64,000 nt of DNA, taken from NCBI RefSeq assembly GCF_011059135.1, contig NZ_JAALGD010000002.1, positions 1-64,000 of the forward strand, given 5' to 3'. The DNA is from Brevibacillus sp. SYP-B805 (GTDB lineage: Bacteria > Bacillota > Bacilli > Brevibacillales > Brevibacillaceae). Of this stretch, positions 45,506 through 57,165 are shown one piece after another; position 1 is the first letter of the stretch, and every line of letters starts with the position of its first letter. The notes beneath the pieces were generated by a model that was not told the origin of the DNA, did no database searches, and saw nothing but the letters and a program-made list of their open reading frames with translations. Both the position numbers and the translations under genes were made by a program.

Positions 45506-46867
45506 TTATTTCCTGTCGCGCACCTCGAAGATGGCAAACTTCAGGTAATGGCCCTCGTCGGCGCCGCTGATCTCCGGGTGGTCCTTGCCCGCGCCGCGCC
45601 ATTCGATCAGGCGCAGGATCTTTTTGGCATCGAACGCTGCGTCCTGGATGGTGGAAAGGAACAGCTCCGGTGACATGTGGTACGAGCAGGAGGCCGTCAC
45701 CAGATAGCCGCCCGGGCGCACCAGCTTCATCCCGTGGAGGTTGATGTCCTTGTATCCGCGGATCGCGCCCTTCACTGCGGCCCGCGACTTGGCGAAGGCG
45801 GGAGGGTCGAGAATCACCACATCCCAAGAGAGGCCCGCCTCCACGCTCTCGCGCAGATAATCGAACGCGTTGGCGACGACGAACTGGACGCGATGCAGAT
45901 AGCCGTTCAACGTGATGTTCCGCTTGGCCGTCTCGATCGCATGCTCCGAGATATCGAGCGCCGTCACCTTTTTCGCCCCATGCTTGCAGGCGTTCAGGGT
46001 GAAGGAACCGGTATGGGTAAAGCATTCCAGCACTTCGGCCCCGTCCCAGAACGGGTTTTTGACGATTTTGCCGCGCTTGTCCACCGGTTTCAGCACCGGT
46101 TCCCCCTGCTCGTCCAGGAGGGGCTCCACGCCGGCCCGCCTGCTTCCGGTCTTGTCGTACAGCGGTTCGCCGTCGCTCCCGATCGGCTGCAGGGTGATGC
46201 CGTGCCTTTCTCCCCAGCCGGTCATCAGGGGCGCGATGGCCGCCCGGTTTTCCCGCTGATCGTAGAAGAAGCCGGTCTTCTGCCCTTCCACGATGTCCAC
46301 CACGTATTTCAGCCCGTTCTCCTCGATCATCACTTCGCGGGGACACTCGCCATAGAGCACCTCTTTCCGCTGCTCCAGGCCTTCCAGCTCGCGCACGGGA
46401 ACATCGCCCCGCAGGTAGATCCCCTTGGGCTGAAAAACTTCCACCAAGGCCTGCGTGATCAGGTCGCGCCGCCGCTCCATGCCAAGCGACAGGATCTGTA
46501 CCACCAGCACGTCATTGTACCGGTCCACGATGAGGCCGGGCAGGAAATCCGCTTCGCCGTACACCAGGCGGCAGGCCAGCGGATTGTCGACAAATCGCCT
46601 GCGGAATTCCCCGGCTTGCCGAAAACGGCGGACGAAGAAGGCGAGATCGATCTCCTCCTTCGGGTCGTAGGTCATGATCCGCACGATGATCTGAGAGGAC
46701 GGATTAATATACCCCTTGGCGAGAAAATGGCCTTGATGGTTGGTTACCTCTACGATATCGCCTGGCTGGTACTCCCCCTGGATCTCCAGTACTTCCGACT
46801 GAAACACCCACGGATGGCCCGCTTCCAGCCGGCGTTTCCGATTCTTGTGCAGCAACACTTTTGCCAT
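45506..46867 (-). CDS. RlmI/RlmK-like class I rRNA methyltransferase with a ~55-residue insertion
   Basis: A 453-residue SAM-dependent methyltransferase of the RlmI (m5C in 23S rRNA) family. A PUA domain (about 1-75, RRLEAGHPWVFQSEV), a linker with GLIVDRYND, then the Rossmann core with FYDQREN (201-207), ECFTHTGSF (281-289), ALDIS and ILDPPAF. Between QREN and the ECFTHTG SAM motif a usual ~15-residue stretch is lengthened by about 55 residues (215-277), with a GDG/ELD-like polar composition (PIGSDGEPLYDKTGSRR). The insertion is in frame and not repetitive. The exact target nucleotide is unknown. Convergently placed relative to nothing; it diverges from the Na/Pi gene. Confidence 0.88.
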   Translation of the reverse strand: MAKVLLHKNRKRRLEAGHPWVFQSEVLEIQGEYQPGDIVEVTNHQGHFLAKGYINPSSQIIVRIMTYDPKEEIDLAFFVRRFRQAGEFRRRFVDNPLACRLVYGEADFLPGLIVDRYNDVLVVQILSLGMERRRDLITQALVEVFQPKGIYLRGDVPVRELEGLEQRKEVLYGECPREVMIEENGLKYVVDIVEGQKTGFFYDQRENRAAIAPLMTGWGERHGITLQPIGSDGEPLYDKTGSRRAGVEPLLDEQGEPVLKPVDKRGKIVKNPFWDGAEVLECFTHTGSFTLNACKHGAKKVTALDISEHAIETAKRNITLNGYLHRVQFVVANAFDYLRESVEAGLSWDVVILDPPAFAKSRAAVKGAIRGYKDINLHGMKLVRPGGYLVTASCSYHMSPELFLSTIQDAAFDAKKILRLIEWRGAGKDHPEISGADEGHYLKFAIFEVRDRK

Positions 46868-46948
46868 GAAGCCTGTGAACCCTCCTTGTCATGCTTGTCT
46901 GTGTACAGGCATAGCTATAGTAGTAGAACGCGCCAGGAGGACGGTCTC

Positions 46949-47896
46949 GTGCGATATCTTTCCGTATTGATCCCCTTTACGCTCGGTCTTGGTTATTTTT
47001 TGCTGGGTATGTATGCCATGCGAACCGGCTTTCACCTTCTCGCCGGCAAAAAAATGGAAGCCGTGCTGGCCCGCTTCACCCAAACCCCCACGCGCAGCTT
47101 CATGACCGGCCTTCTGGCCACCTTTGCCCTGCAGAGCTCCAGCGCCGTCACCGTGGTCACGATCGGGCTGACCCATGCCGGGCTGATCGGGTTTGCCCAG
47201 ACGGTGGGCATCATTCTGGGAACCAATGTGGGGACCACCATCACCACGGAGCTGCTCGCCCTGCGTCTCGAATCGCTGGCCGTCCCAATGCTGCTGGTCG
47301 GCGCCGCCTTCTGGCTGCAGCCAAAGCGGGTGATCCGCTGCATCGGGCTCGTGATGGGCGGTTTCGGGCTGATTTTTCTCGGCATCGATACGATGCAGGT
47401 GATGGCCAAGCCCCTGGAGCAGTCGGAAACCTTCCGCAACCTGTTTCTGGAAAGCAGCCATTCGGTCTGGATCGGCCTGTTGACCGGCACGGTCTTCACC
47501 GCGCTCATCCACAGCAGTTCGGCGACAACCGCGATCACCATGGGGCTGATGACACACCAGATCATGACGATGGAAACCGCGCTCGCCGTCGTGCTGGGGG
47601 CCAATATCGGCACCTGCTTCACCGCCCTGATCGCCAGCATCGGCACCAACGCCGCCTCGCGCCAGGTCGCCTGGTGCCACACGCTGTTCAATCTGGCGGG
47701 CGCGCTGCTGTTTATGCCGTTCCTTTCCAGTCTTGCCAATGCCGCCGCCTTTTTAACAGCGACCCCTTCCCTGCAGATCGCCCATGCCCAAACCATCTTC
47801 AATCTCGTCTGTTCGCTGCTTGCTTTGCCGTTTGCCGCGCAGATCGCCCGCGTGATCCAATGGCTTGTCCCGGATCGGGCTTCCACCCGGCCCTAG
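46949..47896 (+). CDS. Na/Pi cotransporter family protein (YqeW/NptA-like)
   Basis: A 315-residue membrane protein with the two inverted PNaS repeats: QSSSAVT (62-68) and GTNVGTT in the first, HSSSATTAI and GANIGTC in the second. About eight hydrophobic segments are visible. It would take up phosphate with sodium; the cytosolic PhoU-like domain of longer relatives is absent, as in B. subtilis YqeW. GTG start, 8 bases after AGGAGG. It diverges from the methyltransferase gene. Confidence 0.92.
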   Translation: MRYLSVLIPFTLGLGYFLLGMYAMRTGFHLLAGKKMEAVLARFTQTPTRSFMTGLLATFALQSSSAVTVVTIGLTHAGLIGFAQTVGIILGTNVGTTITTELLALRLESLAVPMLLVGAAFWLQPKRVIRCIGLVMGGFGLIFLGIDTMQVMAKPLEQSETFRNLFLESSHSVWIGLLTGTVFTALIHSSSATTAITMGLMTHQIMTMETALAVVLGANIGTCFTALIASIGTNAASRQVAWCHTLFNLAGALLFMPFLSSLANAAAFLTATPSLQIAHAQTIFNLVCSLLALPFAAQIARVIQWLVPDRASTRP

Positions 47897-47927
47897 GGCG
47901 GTCAGCCGCCTGCCTGGGGCAACCGGC

Positions 47928-48584
47928 TTAAAACGGCAGCAGCAGCAGGGAGGTTACGAGGCCCGCCAGGATCATGGCCAGGCTGGAGGCCGCGGTCTGC
48001 GCCGCCGCTTCAGGCGGCAGGCTGGCTGTCCCGATGGCGTGGGAGCTGGTGCCCACGGCGATGCCGATCGCCCAGTCATCCCGAATGCCTGCCAGTTTGA
48101 ACAGGGTACGCGCCATCACCGCCCCGATGAGTCCGGTCACGACGGAAAACAAGGCGGCCAAAGCGGGAACGCCGCCGACGGTCAGGGTGAGTTCCACCGC
48201 GAACGGGGTCGTCACCGACTTGGTCAGCATGCTGCGGGCAAGCGTGTCGTCTCCGCCTGCCACCTGCATGACCAGCCAGCCGGACAGAAGCGAAACCGTA
48301 CACCCTACCGTCACCCCGAGCAGGACCCCCTTCCACAGGTATGCCAGGGCGCGGATGTGCTTGACCAGCGGGACAGCGAGGGCTACGGTGGCGGGGCCCA
48401 GCCAGAAGGTGATCCACTCTCCCCCCATCTTGTACGTCTGCCAGTCGCCGCTCATCCCCCACCAGGCCAGCCAGACGGCAGGGGTGGCGATCAGCAGGGG
48501 ATGGAGGGAAGGAAATGCGCGCTGCAGCCTTCTCGCCCCCAGGTAGCCCAATACCGTAACAGCGATCGCCAAGAACTGCATCAT
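47928..48584 (-). CDS. lrgB: LrgB family antiholin-like / murein hydrolase export protein
   Basis: A 218-residue membrane protein with about six hydrophobic segments. GGEWITFWLGPATVALAVPL and AVGTSSHAIGTA, followed by EAAAQTAASSLAMI, are the hallmarks of LrgB/CidB. The family works with LrgA to modulate murein hydrolase activity or transport small metabolites such as pyruvate. ATG at 48584 with GGAGG upstream; it overlaps the lrgA stop as ATGA. The longer open frame to 48980 is a shadow of lrgA. Confidence 0.93.
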   Translation of the reverse strand: MMQFLAIAVTVLGYLGARRLQRAFPSLHPLLIATPAVWLAWWGMSGDWQTYKMGGEWITFWLGPATVALAVPLVKHIRALAYLWKGVLLGVTVGCTVSLLSGWLVMQVAGGDDTLARSMLTKSVTTPFAVELTLTVGGVPALAALFSVVTGLIGAVMARTLFKLAGIRDDWAIGIAVGTSSHAIGTASLPPEAAAQTAASSLAMILAGLVTSLLLLPF

Positions 48585-48961
48585 GATACTTCCTCCTTCC
48601 CGATCCCCTGCAGCAGCTGCTGGCGTCTCCTGCGGGAAACGACCCGTTGGACGGTCCACCCTGTCCCCAGCATGGCAAGCGGCGGCCCGATCAGCAGCGC
48701 CAGGAGAAGAGGGCCCTGATTCCGGGACAGCAGGGGAATAAAGTCCGTCACACCTATGAGAATGGGTACAAAAAACAACAGCATGTGCCGGAGAAGAAAC
48801 GCGCTGGCTTTCTCCACGGTCTCCGGCTTGATGATCCCGGACAGCAGAAAAGCGGCCAAAAGCAGCATCCCGAGCATATTGCCGGGGAGCGGGACGTGCC
48901 CCCACTTGGAGGCAGCCGTCCCCACGCCATAAAAGAGCAGCAGGATCAACCATCCTCGCAT
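48581..48961 (-). CDS. lrgA: LrgA/CidA family holin-like protein
   Basis: A 126-residue protein with about four hydrophobic segments. PLPGNMLGMLLL (residues ~26-37), the basic loop and LRHMLLFFVPILIGV are conserved in CidA/LrgA. GGGGGGAGAG lies before the ATG at 48961. Coupled to lrgB by ATGA. No LytSR two-component system is present in the window. Confidence 0.92.
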   Translation of the reverse strand: MRGWLILLLFYGVGTAASKWGHVPLPGNMLGMLLLAAFLLSGIIKPETVEKASAFLLRHMLLFFVPILIGVTDFIPLLSRNQGPLLLALLIGPPLAMLGTGWTVQRVVSRRRRQQLLQGIGKEEVS

Positions 48962-49027
48962 TTTCTTTCTCTCCCCCCATTCCTTCTCCTCATTGTACGG
49001 AACAGGCCGGCAGCCTGGCAATAAAAA

Positions 49028-49138
49028 ACCCCGCCGACTTAAGCGAACGCTCCACCCACTCGGCGATAGCTATCGCTGCGCCGAGTGGGGCCCTATCTGT
49101 GCCGAGTGGGGTCCCTTGCTGGTGTCGGCGGGGGCCCC
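49028..49138 (+). repeat. Intergenic hairpin repeat, copy 4 (long form)
   Basis: Outer arms CCCCGCCGAC (49029-49038) and GTCGGCGGGG (49124-49133) pair perfectly. Inner arms CCCACTCGGCG (49055-49065) and CGCCGAGTGGG (49079-49089) pair perfectly around a loop holding the palindrome CGATAGCTATCG; a second copy of the 3' inner arm, GCCGAGTGGG, is at 49101-49110, so the 3' side consists of two ~21-base tandem units. On the minus strand the outer stem is followed by TTTTTT (49028-49023), so it may also stop transcription before lrgA. Confidence 0.85.
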
Positions 49139-49150
49139 AAACCTACCAAA

Positions 49151-49184
49151 GAAAAAAAGCCTGACCACGCTCGGTCAGACTTTT
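49151..49184 (-). terminator. Rho-independent terminator of deoC
   Basis: On the minus strand AAGTCTGACC and GGTCAGGCTT pair, followed by TTTTTTTC. It begins 5 bases past the deoC stop. Confidence 0.88.
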
Positions 49185-49188
49185 CTCC

Positions 49189-49857
49189 TCAATACCCGCT
49201 TCCCTGCGCCGTGGCACCGGAGACGATGGCGATTCCGGCGCTTGCTCCGATGCGCGTGGCGCCAGCTTCGATCATGGCCAATGCCGTGGCGCGGTCGCGC
49301 ACCCCGCCGGATGCCTTGACCCCGATGTCAGGTCCAACCGTCTTTCTCATGAGCGCCACATCTTCCACCGTCGCCCCGCCCGGCCCAAAGCCGGTGGATG
49401 TTTTCACATAATGGGCCCCCGCTTCCACGCAGAGCTTGCACGCGGTCACTTTCTCTTCATCGGTCAGCAGGCCCGTTTCCAGGATCACCTTGACCAGCAC
49501 GCCGCCTGCCGCGTTCACCACGGCCGCAATGTCGCGCTTCACCGTCTCCAGATCGCCTGACTTCAGCGCTCCCACATTCAGGACCATATCGATTTCCGAC
49601 GCCCCGTTTGCGATCGCGTCACGGGTTTCCGCCGCCTTGACCTCCGGCGTGTTGGCCCCGAGCGGGAAACCGATTACGGTACATACTTTCACATCGGAAC
49701 CTGCCAGACGATCGGCAGCCCGTTTCACCCAAAACGGGTTGACGCAAACGGAAGCAAAGTCATACTGTTTCGCCTCGTCACACAGCTTGTCAATCATGGC
49801 CGCCGTGGCTTCCGGCTTCAACAGGGTATGGTCGATATATTTGTTCAGGTTGTTCAT
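49189..49857 (-). CDS. deoC: Deoxyribose-phosphate aldolase
   Basis: A 222-residue class I aldolase splitting 2-deoxyribose 5-phosphate to acetaldehyde and glyceraldehyde 3-phosphate. The Schiff-base Lys152 is in YVKTSTGF, with Asp90 in SEIDMVLN and Lys181 in VKASGG. It is at the end of a probable mtaB-nudix-deoC transcript. With cdd, also in this window, it belongs to deoxynucleoside salvage. Confidence 0.97.
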   Translation of the reverse strand: MNNLNKYIDHTLLKPEATAAMIDKLCDEAKQYDFASVCVNPFWVKRAADRLAGSDVKVCTVIGFPLGANTPEVKAAETRDAIANGASEIDMVLNVGALKSGDLETVKRDIAAVVNAAGGVLVKVILETGLLTDEEKVTACKLCVEAGAHYVKTSTGFGPGGATVEDVALMRKTVGPDIGVKASGGVRDRATALAMIEAGATRIGASAGIAIVSGATAQGSGY

Positions 49858-49863
49858 GAAAAC

Positions 49864-50292
49864 TTACACCTCGGTCCCGAAAAGTTTCAGCGCCTTGCGA
49901 AGAACGCTCTCGTTGTTTTTGTAGCCGTTTTGCAGCTGCAGCTGCCATGCTTCCTGCGGGGTGCACCAGCGCACCGCTTGAATCTCCGTCTCCTGCACGG
50001 TGATCTCGGAGGTATAGGCTTCGATCAGGAAGTAATGCACTTCCTTATCCACTTTTTCGCCGCTTGCCGGATGGATGTAGTCATAATGAACCGTCTCCAG
50101 ATGTTCAATCAGCCTGCCGCGAATCCCGGTCTCCTCCGCGATCTCCCGCAAGGCGGTCTCCTCGATTGTCTCACCAGGCTCCTGCTTTCCTTTTGCCAGC
50201 GTAACCTTGCCATAGCGGTCCACGATCATGAGGAAGAAGAGATCATCCTTCCCCTGCCGGTAGACCACACCGCCTGCCGAAATCTCCTTCAT
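49864..50292 (-). CDS. Nudix hydrolase
   Basis: A 142-residue Nudix protein. The Nudix box follows the pattern Gx5Ex7REUxEExGU, with REIAEETGI, and begins at GKQEPGE (about residue 35). The substrate, among nucleoside diphosphate derivatives, is unknown. The ATG overlaps the mtaB stop (ATATGA), and deoC starts 6 bases after its stop, so it is translationally coupled on both sides. Confidence 0.92.
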   Translation of the reverse strand: MKEISAGGVVYRQGKDDLFFLMIVDRYGKVTLAKGKQEPGETIEETALREIAEETGIRGRLIEHLETVHYDYIHPASGEKVDKEVHYFLIEAYTSEITVQETEIQAVRWCTPQEAWQLQLQNGYKNNESVLRKALKLFGTEV

Positions 50293-51647
50293 ATCGCCCG
50301 TTCCTCAAGCTGCGGCAGGCGGACGTCATCGAGAACCCGCACAAACGTCCCCTGGCAGTATTCGGAGCCCGGTTTGTCCAGACGCACCTTGCACACCTTG
50401 CCGATCATCTCTTCCGTCCCCGGGAAGACCAGATTCAGATAGTTGTCGGAATAACCCATCAGGAGCCCGCTCGATGGGTCTTCCTTGTACGGCCGCTCCG
50501 GAATCACTTCCAGCACGTCCCCGACAAACTGCGAAGCATACGCGACCGTCAGCTCCTGATTCAGCTCCAGCAGCTTGGCGACGCGCTCCCGCTTCACTTC
50601 TTCCTCCACCTGATCGGGCATGCGGGCCGCAGGCGTGCCGGTGCGCATCGAATACGGGAACACGTGCAGTTCGGCAAATCCCACCTTTTTGATAAAGTGG
50701 TAACCGTTCATGAACTGCTCATCCGTTTCACCCGGGAAACCGACGATCACGTCCGTCGTGATGGCGACGCCGGGAAGCGCCTCGCGCACCCTCACCATCT
50801 TTTCGTAAAATTCGGCGGTGGTGTACTTGCGGCGCATCCGTTTCAGCACGTCGTCATCCCCCGCCTGCAGCGGCACGTGCAGATGGCGGCACAGCTTGTC
50901 GGAGTGGTTGATCACGTCGATCACTTCCTCCGTGATCTGGCTCGCTTCGATGGAGCTGATGCGGATCCGCTTCAACCCTTCCACCTGATGCAGGTCGACC
51001 AGCAGCTTGGCCAGATTGTAATCCTCCAGGTCTTCCCCGTAACCGCCGGTATGAATGCCGGTCAGGACGATTTCCAGATACCCCGCGTCGACCAGCTTCC
51101 GCGCCTGCTCGATCACGCTCTCCGGCTTGCGCGAACGCATCAGGCCGCGCGCCCATGGAATGATGCAGAAGGTGCAGAAGTTGTTGCAGCCCTCCTGAAT
51201 CTTCAGGGAGGCACGGGTGCGGTCCGTAAACGCCGGCACGTCCAGCTCCTCGAATTCGCGGGCCTTCATGATGTTGCCGACCGCGTTGATCGGCTTGCGT
51301 TCCGCCTTGATCTGCTCCACGTATTCCAGGAGCTTCTCCCGCCCCTGCGTCCCCACAATAATGTCAACGCCGGGAATGGCGGCAATCTCGTTGGGAGAGG
51401 TTTGCGCATAGCAGCCGGTAACGGCCACGATCGCGTCGGGATTGCGGCGGATGGCGCGGCGGATCACCTGCCGGCTCTTCTTGTCCCCGGTATTGGTAAC
51501 GGTGCATGTATTGATCACGTAAACGTCGGCGGTATCTGTCTCAAAGTCGACGCGCTGGTACCCGCTCGACTTGAACAGCTGCCAGATCGCTTCCGTTTCA
51601 TAGCTGTTCACTTTACAGCCCAGCGTGTGGAATGCAACGGTAGCCAT
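50289..51647 (-). CDS. mtaB: tRNA (N6-L-threonylcarbamoyladenosine(37)-C2)-methylthiotransferase
   Basis: A 452-residue radical SAM enzyme of the MtaB/YqeV type, which adds a methylthio group to t6A37 of tRNA. The N-terminal UPF0004 domain has HTLGCKVN and NTCTVTN with its cluster cysteines and GCYAQ; the radical SAM cluster is CNNFCTFC; a C-terminal TRAM domain follows. It precedes the nudix gene in the transcript; rsmE lies upstream with a 32-base gap. Confidence 0.96.
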   Translation of the reverse strand: MATVAFHTLGCKVNSYETEAIWQLFKSSGYQRVDFETDTADVYVINTCTVTNTGDKKSRQVIRRAIRRNPDAIVAVTGCYAQTSPNEIAAIPGVDIIVGTQGREKLLEYVEQIKAERKPINAVGNIMKAREFEELDVPAFTDRTRASLKIQEGCNNFCTFCIIPWARGLMRSRKPESVIEQARKLVDAGYLEIVLTGIHTGGYGEDLEDYNLAKLLVDLHQVEGLKRIRISSIEASQITEEVIDVINHSDKLCRHLHVPLQAGDDDVLKRMRRKYTTAEFYEKMVRVREALPGVAITTDVIVGFPGETDEQFMNGYHFIKKVGFAELHVFPYSMRTGTPAARMPDQVEEEVKRERVAKLLELNQELTVAYASQFVGDVLEVIPERPYKEDPSSGLLMGYSDNYLNLVFPGTEEMIGKVCKVRLDKPGSEYCQGTFVRVLDDVRLPQLEERAI

Positions 51648-51679
51648 TGCGATTCCTCCTTTCTCTTGGATGGAGAGAT

Positions 51680-52429
51680 CTATGCGTAAGACCCGATGTG
51701 CTCAAAGTGGTAGGAAATGGCGGACAGCACATACTGGCTCGCCGTCTCCGTGCGCAGGATGCGCGGTCCCAAACCGACGGGCGCAATCCCCGCGGCTTCC
51801 GCCATCGCCACCTCGTCAGCCGTAAAGCCGCCTTCCGGCCCGATCAGCACCAGCAGCGAATCTCCGGCTGCAAGCGAGGAGAAGACGGCGTGCAGGTTGG
51901 CCCTTTCCTCTTTTTCATACGCGATGACGGCCCGGGAATAGCGGCCTGCCTGCGCCACGATCTCCTTGAAGGAGAGGGGAGCCCGCACCTCGGGCAAACG
52001 GGAGCGGTGGGATTGTTCCGCCGCTTCCTTGACGATCTTGCCCCAGCGCTCGAGCTTCTTTTCTTCCTTCCTGGCATCCAGCTTCACGATCGTCCGCCCG
52101 GAGGAAAAGGGCTGGAAGGCAAAGGCGCCCAGTTCTGTGCCTTTTTGCAGGATCCACTCCATCTTGTCCCCTTTGGGCAGCCCCTGGCCGATCGTCACCC
52201 GGACGGGCAGTTCGCTGCGCTCTTCCAGATGGCGAACGATGGCGGCTTTCACCTGCTTGGCCGAAAGCTGGGAAAGACGGGCCAGCGCAACCCGTCCTTG
52301 TCCGTCGCAGACGATAATCTCCTGCCCCGTTTCCGCGCGCATCACGTTGACGATATGATGCACGTCGTCACCGGTGATCGTCACTTCCTGCTCGCCAAAA
52401 AGGGATGGCGCCACAAAATATCTCTGCAT
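51680..52429 (-). CDS. rsmE: 16S rRNA (uracil(1498)-N3)-methyltransferase
   Basis: A 249-residue SPOUT methyltransferase. The N-terminal PUA-like domain (about 1-70, ITGDDVHHIVNVMR) precedes the trefoil-knot core with GLPKGDKMEWILQKGTELG, LIGPEGGF and the C-terminal LGPRILRTETA. It modifies the 30S decoding region. It lies 18 bases after prmA in the conserved dnaJ-prmA-rsmE-mtaB series. Confidence 0.96.
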   Translation of the reverse strand: MQRYFVAPSLFGEQEVTITGDDVHHIVNVMRAETGQEIIVCDGQGRVALARLSQLSAKQVKAAIVRHLEERSELPVRVTIGQGLPKGDKMEWILQKGTELGAFAFQPFSSGRTIVKLDARKEEKKLERWGKIVKEAAEQSHRSRLPEVRAPLSFKEIVAQAGRYSRAVIAYEKEERANLHAVFSSLAAGDSLLVLIGPEGGFTADEVAMAEAAGIAPVGLGPRILRTETASQYVLSAISYHFEHIGSYA

Positions 52430-52447
52430 CTATCCAACCTCACTATT

Positions 52448-53389
52448 TTACCTTTTTTTCGCGACGATGGCTACCCAATCATCGATGGATACCGTCTCCA
52501 TCACGTCCAGGCGGGATTTGTCCAGGGCCGCCACCACATCTGCCTCCCTGGCACGGATGATGCCCGAGGCGATGAACAATCCGCCGGGAGTGAGGACCCG
52601 ATGGACATCGTCGGTGAAACGGAGGATGATTTCGGCCAGGATATTGGCTACCACCACGTTTGCGGGCCCTGCAATGCCGTTCAGCAAATCATTCTGGATC
52701 ACGGTGACGTGCTCGTGCACCTGGTTGAGTTCGGCATTGGCCTGCGCCGAGCGAACCGCCACTTCGTCCAGGTCCATGGCCAGCACCCGCGACGCCCCCA
52801 GCTTCACGGCGGCGACGCTCAGGATCGCGGTGCCGGTTCCCACATCGTAGACGGTATCGCCCGGCTGCAGATATTTCTCCAGCGCGCGCAGGCAGAGGAT
52901 GGTGGTCGGATGGGTTCCGGTGCCAAACGCCATGCCCGGGTCCATCTCGATGACGATCTCGTCATCCCGCTTCGGCGTATATTCCTCCCACACCGGTTTG
53001 ATGGTGATCCGGTCGGAAACGGCAACCGGCTTGTAATATTTCTTCCAGGCGTGCGCCCATTCATCTTCATGCACATCGTTCACCGAAATGGTTCCTTTGC
53101 CTACATCGAGGCCGAAGCTCTCCAATTCCGCCAGCCGTTCCCTGATCGACTCCAGCGTGTCGCCCAGCTTGCTGGAATCTACCGGCAGGTATGCTTTCAC
53201 GAACACCCCTTCGGCAGGGAAATCATCCGGAGATAATTGGTAAATTTCACCAAACGGTGTGTCCCACTCGCGGTGCAGCACCTCGGGGTCTTCGATCACC
53301 ACGCCGTTCGCCCCGATCTCGTACAGGATATTGGATACCGCGTCGACAGACTCCGCCGTTGTGTGAATGCATATTTCCGTCCAATTCAT
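52448..53389 (-). CDS. prmA: Ribosomal protein L11 methyltransferase
   Basis: A 313-residue SAM-dependent methyltransferase that trimethylates L11. The N-terminal L11-binding domain (about 1-85, WTEICIHTTAESVDAV) is followed by the catalytic domain with MDPGMAFGTGTHPTT and VYDVGTGTAILSVAAV; VVANILAEI is the substrate-site region. The start is the ATG at 53389; the 18-residue upstream extension is not conserved. It lies 43 bases after dnaJ. Confidence 0.95.
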   Translation of the reverse strand: MNWTEICIHTTAESVDAVSNILYEIGANGVVIEDPEVLHREWDTPFGEIYQLSPDDFPAEGVFVKAYLPVDSSKLGDTLESIRERLAELESFGLDVGKGTISVNDVHEDEWAHAWKKYYKPVAVSDRITIKPVWEEYTPKRDDEIVIEMDPGMAFGTGTHPTTILCLRALEKYLQPGDTVYDVGTGTAILSVAAVKLGASRVLAMDLDEVAVRSAQANAELNQVHEHVTVIQNDLLNGIAGPANVVVANILAEIILRFTDDVHRVLTPGGLFIASGIIRAREADVVAALDKSRLDVMETVSIDDWVAIVAKKR

Positions 53390-53432
53390 CCGCTCAACTC
53401 CCCGTCCTCCTAGGCTTCCTTCGTGATTGACG

Positions 53433-54563
53433 CTACTCGCCACGGAACGCCCGCTTCATTTTTTCAAAAAACGATTCATCTTCTGCCGGAATCCCCATGG
53501 GCACATCCCCTGAGAGTCCCGCGAATTCACGCAGCAGCTCTTTCTGTCGCTCGGTCAGCTTGGTTGGGGTCACCACACGCACCTTGACATGCTGATCGCC
53601 TCTGCCGCTTCCCCTCAGGTAAGGCACCCCTTTGCCCCGCAGGCGGAAAAAGGTTTCCGTCTGTGTGCCGGCCGGAATCTTCAGCTTCACCCGTCCGTCC
53701 ACGGTCGGCACCTCGATCTCGTCCCCCAAGGCCGCTTGGGCAAACGTGATCGGCACTTCGCAGTAGATGTCGTTGCCTTCCCGTTCGAAGAATTCATGCG
53801 CTTTGACGCGCAGGATCACATACAGATCGCCGGGAGGCCCGCCGTTGATACCGGGTTCCCCTTCGCCCGCCACGCGCAGCTGCGCGCCGTCGTCCACCCC
53901 CGCCGGGATGTTCAGATGAATCTTGCGGCGCACTTTCACGCGGCCGGTTCCCCGGCAGGACGGGCATTTCTCCTTGATCACCTTGCCCTTCCCATCGCAG
54001 GTTTGGCAGATGCGGCGGTTGACGATCCGGCCGAACGGGGTGTTGGCCACCACTTCCTGCTGGCCGGTTCCCTGGCAGGTTTTGCAGGTTTCCACGCCGG
54101 ATCCCGGTTTGGCTCCCGAGCCGTGGCAAGTATTGCACTCCGCCTCTTTGGGAATCTCGATGTCCGCTTCCTTGCCAAACACGGCTTCCAGAAAGCTGAC
54201 CTGCAGGCTGAACTGCAGATCGGCCCCTTTGCGCGGCGCATTGGGATTGCGTCTGCTGCTGCCGCCGCCAAAGAACATGTCGAAGATATCCCCGAAGCCG
54301 CCCATGCCCGAGGTGTCGAACCCGCCGAAGCCGCCGAATCCCTGATTCGGGTCTTGATGGCCAAAGCGGTCATACTGGGCCTTGCGCTGGGGATCGGACA
54401 GCACGTCGTACGCTTCTTTTACTTCCTTAAATTTTTCCTCCGCGTCCGGCTCTTTATTTACATCGGGATGGTACTTGCGGGCCAAGGTGCGGTACGCCTT
54501 CTTGATCTCTTCCGGGCTTGCATCCTTGCCGACACCCAGCACCTCATAATAGTCCCGTTTCAT
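53433..54563 (-). CDS. dnaJ: Chaperone DnaJ
   Basis: A 376-residue co-chaperone. It has the J domain (1-70) with the HPD motif, the Gly/Phe-rich linker (about 75-110, GFGGFGGFD), four CxxCxGxG zinc repeats (about 145-205, e.g. [16 protein letters not shown]), and the C-terminal substrate domains. The ATG at 54563 ([10 protein letters not shown]) is preferred over GTG at 54575. It is separated from dnaK by a terminator hairpin, which would lower its dose compared to DnaK. Confidence 0.97.
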   Translation of the reverse strand: MKRDYYEVLGVGKDASPEEIKKAYRTLARKYHPDVNKEPDAEEKFKEVKEAYDVLSDPQRKAQYDRFGHQDPNQGFGGFGGFDTSGMGGFGDIFDMFFGGGSSRRNPNAPRKGADLQFSLQVSFLEAVFGKEADIEIPKEAECNTCHGSGAKPGSGVETCKTCQGTGQQEVVANTPFGRIVNRRICQTCDGKGKVIKEKCPSCRGTGRVKVRRKIHLNIPAGVDDGAQLRVAGEGEPGINGGPPGDLYVILRVKAHEFFEREGNDIYCEVPITFAQAALGDEIEVPTVDGRVKLKIPAGTQTETFFRLRGKGVPYLRGSGRGDQHVKVRVVTPTKLTERQKELLREFAGLSGDVPMGIPAEDESFFEKMKRAFRGE

Positions 54564-54624
54564 GTCGTCAATCACTCCCGTATCGCTGACAAATCATGTC
54601 TTATCATAACACGCGGTCAACTCG

Positions 54625-54656
54625 AAAAAAAGCCAAAGTCACTGAACCTGACTTTG
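54625..54656 (-). terminator. Terminator-like hairpin between dnaK and dnaJ
   Basis: On the minus strand CAAAGTCA-N7-TGACTTTG is followed by GCTTTTTTT. Because dnaJ has no clear promoter of its own here, it probably attenuates rather than stops the heat-shock transcript. Confidence 0.7.
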
Positions 54657-54685
54657 ACTTTTCTTCGAACGATCGCTATGCACGA

Positions 54686-57126
<2,441 letters not shown>

Positions 57127-57165
57127 CGCCTTAACCCTCCTGCCTAGCACGCAGGACTTCCTGCG

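Noticed and set aside
45677-46948. In-frame 5' extension of the Na/Pi transporter gene
   Set aside because: The frame is open back to 45677, but this part is antisense to the rlmI-like gene; the GTG at 46949 has the ribosome site.
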